DNA of 64,000 nt, from positions 46,792 through 110,791 of the forward strand of contig CAJXRQ010000008.1 of NCBI GenBank assembly GCA_913060505.1, given 5' to 3'. Source of the stretch: an uncultured Desulfovibrio sp. (lineage in GTDB: Bacteria; Desulfobacterota; Desulfovibrionia; Desulfovibrionales; Desulfovibrionaceae). This document shows positions 60,770 to 64,000 of this stretch, one piece after another. The first letter of the stretch is position 1, and each line of letters starts with the position of its first letter. The position numbers were made by a program, and so were the translations under genes. The notes under the pieces were generated by a model. The model was not told the DNA's origin. It worked only from the letters and a program-made list of their open reading frames with translations, and made no database searches.

Positions 60770-62224
60770 CTAACCGATCATGTCGTTGAATTCCCTGATC
60801 AGCTCGTCCATCTGGTCGGCCTGATCAAAGGTGTTGAACCAGTAGTTGTCAGCATCGTACCACTGGGCGTTCAGCTCGGCCAGTTCGCGGCCCTGCTGTT
60901 CGATCCAGGTGAAGTACTTGAGGTTGTGCATGCGTTTCTTGTCGTAGTGGGTCAACTCAAGGGTGTTGTCATAGGTGACGTCCTGCAGCAACTGAACGTC
61001 GCGCCATGCGTCTGCTTCGGAGTAAGCGCCGCGTTCCGCTTCCAGTTCGGCGATGCGGGAGCCGTAAAGCTGCATGGAGTCCGTGGCAATGGTCATGACC
61101 ACATCGTCCTCGGTCAGTTCGGCGTACTTGGCGTACTTGATGGCCGCCAGCGTGTTGCCGATGCCGGAGATGCCCAGGAGGTCGAGGGTTTCCACCAGTT
61201 CGGGGTTCACGCCCTGCTTCCTGAGCACTTCATGACCTTTGGCCTCGTTGAAGAGACGCAGGAGGCGCATGGGCTTTTCATCATCCACGGCAACAACGAC
61301 GTCTGTATCGCGGCAGTGGTGTACCCATGGCACGTGCTTGTCGCCGATGCCTTCGATGCGGTGGTCGCCGAATCCGTTCAGCAGCAGTGTCGGGCATTGC
61401 AGCGCCTCGGCCACCACAACCTTGGATTTGGGATAGCGGTTCTTGAGGTAGTAGCCGCCGCCAAGGGTTCCGCCGGAACCGGAAGAGGACACATACGCGG
61501 CAAAACGCTTGCCCTGTGCCAGCATGGGGTCCAGTACCTCGGCGCAGGCCGGGCCGGTCACGTTGTAGTGCCACAGCGGGTTGCCCATCTCGTCGAACTG
61601 GTTGAAGATGCGCAGGTCTTCGCCGGACGCCTCCAGTTCGTTGCACTTGTCGAAGATTTCCTTGACGTTGGACTCGCAACCGGGCGTGGCGATTACTTCG
61701 CCAGCCACGCTGCGCAACCAGTCGAAACGCTCCTGGCTCATGCCCTCGGGCAGGATGGCGATGGCGGAGCAGGCCAACAGGGCGGAAATGTATGCGCCTC
61801 CGCGGCAGTAGTTGCCGGTGGAGGGCCAGACGGCCTTGGTGCTTTTGGGGTCGAACTGTCCGGTTACCAGCCTCGGGACAAGGCAGCCGTAGGTTGCGCC
61901 AACCTTGTGCGCTCCGGTGGGGAACCATTTGCCTGTCAGCAGAACGATTTGTGCCTTGCAGCCGGTCAGTTCCGTGGGCAACACGATATGGTTGACGCCG
62001 CCGAACAGTCCGCCAGTTTCCCTGGGCTCGTTTTTCCAGGTGATGCGGTACAGGTTGGCGGGATCGATATCCCACAGTCCTGTTTTGGACAGCTTGTCCT
62101 TGATGGCGGACGGAACCTTTTCCGGATCGCGCATCATTTCGAAGGTGGGCAGGGAAATGCCTTTTTCACGGCAATAGGCCGCGTTCTGTTCCATCATGGC
62201 GCGGTTTACGCTCAGGTCGATCAT
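60770..62224 (-). CDS. Fold-type II PLP enzyme, cysteine-synthase/TrpB-like
   Basis: A 484-residue pyridoxal-phosphate enzyme. WFPTGAHKVGATYG carries the presumed PLP lysine (K107), WPSTGNYCRGGAYISAL follows like the asparagine loop of the family, and SSSGSGGTLGGGYYLKNRYP is the phosphate-binding glycine loop. DKHVPWVHHC and GISGIGNTLAAIKYAKY lie further on. It is longer than cysteine synthase (~310) and unlike classical TrpB in the lysine region; a lyase or thiolase of the OrtB type is possible. The start at 62224 has AAGGAG upstream; upstream in-frame codons read antisense-like into the threonine-synthase gene. It begins 5 bases after that gene's stop. Confidence 0.8.
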   Translation of the reverse strand: MIDLSVNRAMMEQNAAYCREKGISLPTFEMMRDPEKVPSAIKDKLSKTGLWDIDPANLYRITWKNEPRETGGLFGGVNHIVLPTELTGCKAQIVLLTGKWFPTGAHKVGATYGCLVPRLVTGQFDPKSTKAVWPSTGNYCRGGAYISALLACSAIAILPEGMSQERFDWLRSVAGEVIATPGCESNVKEIFDKCNELEASGEDLRIFNQFDEMGNPLWHYNVTGPACAEVLDPMLAQGKRFAAYVSSSGSGGTLGGGYYLKNRYPKSKVVVAEALQCPTLLLNGFGDHRIEGIGDKHVPWVHHCRDTDVVVAVDDEKPMRLLRLFNEAKGHEVLRKQGVNPELVETLDLLGISGIGNTLAAIKYAKYAELTEDDVVMTIATDSMQLYGSRIAELEAERGAYSEADAWRDVQLLQDVTYDNTLELTHYDKKRMHNLKYFTWIEQQGRELAELNAQWYDADNYWFNTFDQADQMDELIREFNDMIG

Positions 62225-62229
62225 GATGA

Positions 62230-63411
62230 CTACTCCTTGATGTCGTCGAGAGATTGTATGGCCGTACCGGGATCTTGCACACCCTGCATGGCCGTTTTGG
62301 TATCTTTCAATCCGTTGCCCGTTGCCAGCACCACTACGGTCTGCTCCGGGGAAATTTGGTCCCGCGCGGCCAACATGCCTGCCATGGCGGCGGCACCGGC
62401 GGGTTCGGTAAACAGACCCGTGCTGGAGGAGAGCTTTGCCTGTGCTTCCAGAATGGCCGCGTCCGGCACGGTTACGGTTTTGCCTCCGTGTTCGCGCATC
62501 CAGCGCACCACGGGACGACCATTTGCCGGGACATCCACGGAAATGGAATCCGCCAGTGTTTTGGCATCGCATTTCGCGAACGTCCCGTCTCCATCCAGTG
62601 CGCGGTTGATGGCATCGCTCCCTTCGGATTGGGCGCACCAGATAACGGGCATGCGTTCGGCTATTCCCAACCGCACGAGGTCCGAAAATCCTTTGATGAC
62701 TCCGCCGATGATGCAACCGTCGCCTGTAGGCACGAACACGTGGTCGGGAACACGGTCCAGTTGTCGGAACAGTTCCAGCGACACGGTCTTTTTCCCTTCC
62801 ATGGTCATCGGGTTGTAGGCGGTGTTGCGATTCATGCCGCCATGCTCACGGCTGTATTCCTGCGAAAGGGCGTAGGCGAAATCGTAGTTGCCTTTCACCT
62901 TGAACACGCGCGCACCGTATTGCATGGCCTGAATGATCTTGGCAGGCGGTGCGGCCTCTGGCAGGAACAGGGTTACACGCTGGCCTGCGGCGGCTCCGAT
63001 GCCCGCCATGGACGAGCCTGCATTGCCTGTGCTGGCCAGCACGATGTCTTCGATACCGTACTGTCTGGCAAAGGCCGAGACCAGAAACGAAGCGCGGTCC
63101 TTGAACGAGGAAGTAGGGTTGGCTCCGTCATCCTTGATGAACAGATTGGGCAGCCCCAGTTCCTTCCGGAGGTTACGCGGTTCCCAAAGCGGCGTGTCGC
63201 CTACCGGGGCAGGTGGGAAAAATTCTGCCGGAACCGGCAGCAGATCCGCTACACTCCAGTCCTCAGGGGGTGTTCCTTCCAACACCACTTCCAAAACTCC
63301 GACCAGCGGTTGTTCCAGCTGCTGCGTTTTCGCGCAGTCCGGGCAGACCGTAAGCTCCGGGGCTATGTCATAACGTTTGCCGCAGTCCGTGCAGCAATAG
63401 CAAAAGTTCAT
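62230..63411 (-). CDS. Threonine synthase-family PLP enzyme with N-terminal zinc ribbon
   Basis: A 393-residue enzyme. The first 26 residues hold a rubredoxin-like ribbon (CYCCTDCGKRY and CPDC). The PLP lysine is K104 in NPTSSFKDRA, and ASTGNAGSSMAGIGAAAGQR is the following family block; the tetraglycine-type loop is FVPTGDGCIIGGVIKGFSD. These match threonine synthase (and the related cysteate synthase). The ribbon form is common in archaeal and deltaproteobacterial ThrC proteins. It heads a coupled two-gene unit with the 484-residue PLP enzyme, which suggests that both act in one amino-acid pathway, so ThrC activity should be treated as probable only. Confidence 0.82.
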   Translation of the reverse strand: MNFCYCCTDCGKRYDIAPELTVCPDCAKTQQLEQPLVGVLEVVLEGTPPEDWSVADLLPVPAEFFPPAPVGDTPLWEPRNLRKELGLPNLFIKDDGANPTSSFKDRASFLVSAFARQYGIEDIVLASTGNAGSSMAGIGAAAGQRVTLFLPEAAPPAKIIQAMQYGARVFKVKGNYDFAYALSQEYSREHGGMNRNTAYNPMTMEGKKTVSLELFRQLDRVPDHVFVPTGDGCIIGGVIKGFSDLVRLGIAERMPVIWCAQSEGSDAINRALDGDGTFAKCDAKTLADSISVDVPANGRPVVRWMREHGGKTVTVPDAAILEAQAKLSSSTGLFTEPAGAAAMAGMLAARDQISPEQTVVVLATGNGLKDTKTAMQGVQDPGTAIQSLDDIKE

Positions 63412-63720
63412 GTGTCGAGTCCTTGTGTCAAATTCGGAAGTCGCAGCTGGTGGCCGCAGTTCGGTATAGGCAAAAACAATGCCGATACTATCAGTTTGAG
63501 AAATTAATTTTTAATACATTGTTTTTATTAAGAATATTGTCAAGAAGGCATCAAATGGATTCTTGCTCCGTGGTTTCCGTGCCCAAGAGCCATTCCTAGA
63601 ATGATTTTTTGTCGTCTTAAAGTGATAAAATTATCATATTGAGAATTGTTTTTGGAAGCTGCGGGTGATTATATGGTTCAGCAAAAGTCGGCAAAATCGA
63701 CATTGAACCGGACCGTTTTT
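63412..63720. other. 309-base A/T-rich gap before the PLP operon
   Basis: No gene seen. It is markedly A/T rich and contains a short palindrome TGATAA-AA-TTATCA at 63623-63636 and T-rich tracts. The promoter of the leftward PLP operon should lie near its left end (63412-63540). Confidence 0.5.
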
Positions 63721-64000
63721 TTATCTCCAAGGCTCTGTAAGTTCTTGCGCGGCCTGCGAATGGCGGCACATGAGGTCGTCCATGTCCATACCCGAAAGAT
63801 GACCGTCCATAACTTTCCAGTGCCCGGCGATCATGACCCGATCCGCATGGTCGTGGCCGCAGACAACAAGTGCCGCCATCGGGTCTCCAGCCCCGGAAAA
63901 GCGCGGCTCGTCGAGCCGGAACATGGCCAAATCCGCCTGCATGCCCGGGGCAAGTGTTCCGATATCCTTGCGCCCCAGACAGGATGCCGATCCCCGGGTG
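63721..64000 (-). CDS. Amidohydrolase C-terminus (8-oxoguanine deaminase/atrazine hydrolase type), cut by the window
   Basis: The frame is open to the window edge and encodes the last ~92 residues. The stretch SCLGRKDIGTLAPGMQADLA followed by MFRLDEPRFSGAGDPMAALV is the C-terminal strand of cytosine-deaminase-like amidohydrolases (ATZ/TRZ, 8-oxoguanine deaminase), where LAPGMQADLA is a strong signature. The catalytic barrel lies outside. The next residues (VMIAGHWKVMDGHLSG) finish the small composite domain. The ATG at 63942 is internal. Confidence 0.85.
   Translation of the reverse strand, partial: TRGSASCLGRKDIGTLAPGMQADLAMFRLDEPRFSGAGDPMAALVVCGHDHADRVMIAGHWKVMDGHLSGMDMDDLMCRHSQAAQELTEPWR

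Noticed and set aside
62225..62716. 5' extension of the 484-residue PLP enzyme gene to 62716
   Set aside because: The extension overlaps the threonine-synthase gene in another frame on the same strand and reads as low-quality Arg-rich sequence; AAGGAG before 62224 fixes the start.
63623..63636. TGATAA-AA-TTATCA as a Fur box
   Set aside because: One base short of the 7-1-7 Fur symmetry, in A/T-rich sequence, and not near an iron gene.

Overview
The window reads as chromosomal DNA from a sulfate-reducing deltaproteobacterium of the Desulfovibrio/Pseudodesulfovibrio type. This rests on gene content, not on a marker gene: no rRNA or tRNA gene was seen. Pointers are an orange-protein (ORP) operon with its sigma54 activator, a MrpORP-type chimeric ATPase, HypA/HypB, many multi-domain sensor kinases, Mo-cofactor genes, a selenocysteine-type HesB protein and moderately high G+C. 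Genes are dense, lie on both strands and are often closed by strong hairpins.

Layout. 1-2.1 kb: copper export (truncated CopA-type ATPase, CopZ-like chaperone). 2.2-7.1 kb: a small zinc-ribbon protein and a very large beta-propeller hybrid histidine kinase. 7.1-9.5 kb: ilvD and a cytochrome P460-like c-type haem protein. 9.6-13.5 kb: a phosphate module (PhoR-like kinase, Pit transporter, DUF47 protein) preceded by two Pho-box-like repeats. 13.6-14.7 kb: hypA-hypB. 14.8-18.5 kb: sigma54 activator and ORP operon. 18.6-24.3 kb: polyferredoxin, a decayed sugar-binding-protein gene, a CBS-ACT protein, a methyltransferase, cobT and a WcbI-like protein. 24.3-27.2 kb: leftward pyrR - shikimate kinase - CxxCxxCC protein - FliG-like protein. 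27.5-28.3 kb: tandem HesB/IscA-like genes, the first with an in-frame TGA where the second has Cys. 28.5-36.7 kb: mostly housekeeping (prfC, lgt, ispH, moaE) plus a TetR regulator with a perfect operator.

36.8-43.8 kb: a leftward five-gene array of PhnD-like lipoprotein, sensor kinase with a Cys-rich module, single-domain response regulator, PEP-synthase-like protein and a phosphatase fused to a YkgJ-like domain. It looks like a signalling system ending in phosphotransfer enzymes rather than a DNA-binding protein. 43.9-46.2 kb: PH-like membrane protein and a TauE/SafE exporter with a membrane partner. 46.3-52.0 kb: iron-sulfur subunit divergent from a molybdopterin oxidoreductase, then an FmdE-MoeA-like fusion and moaA, i.e. 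an enzyme with part of its cofactor machinery; a CRP/FNR-type palindrome lies in the divergent gap.

52.1-55.9 kb: a GGDEF-EAL cyclic-di-GMP protein and a fumarylacetoacetase-family enzyme. 56.0-57.9 kb: MATE pump and MarR repressor, each preceded by the same 17-bp palindrome. 58.2-60.6 kb: a methyltransferase and a chimera of an AmmeMemoRadiSam-like radical SAM protein with a BtuF/FepB-like binding domain. 60.8-63.4 kb: two PLP enzymes, one a threonine-synthase homologue. The window ends inside an amidohydrolase gene.

The strongest leads for something new are the Sec/Cys HesB pair, the radical SAM-BtuF chimera, and the kinase/PEP-synthase-like/phosphatase array.
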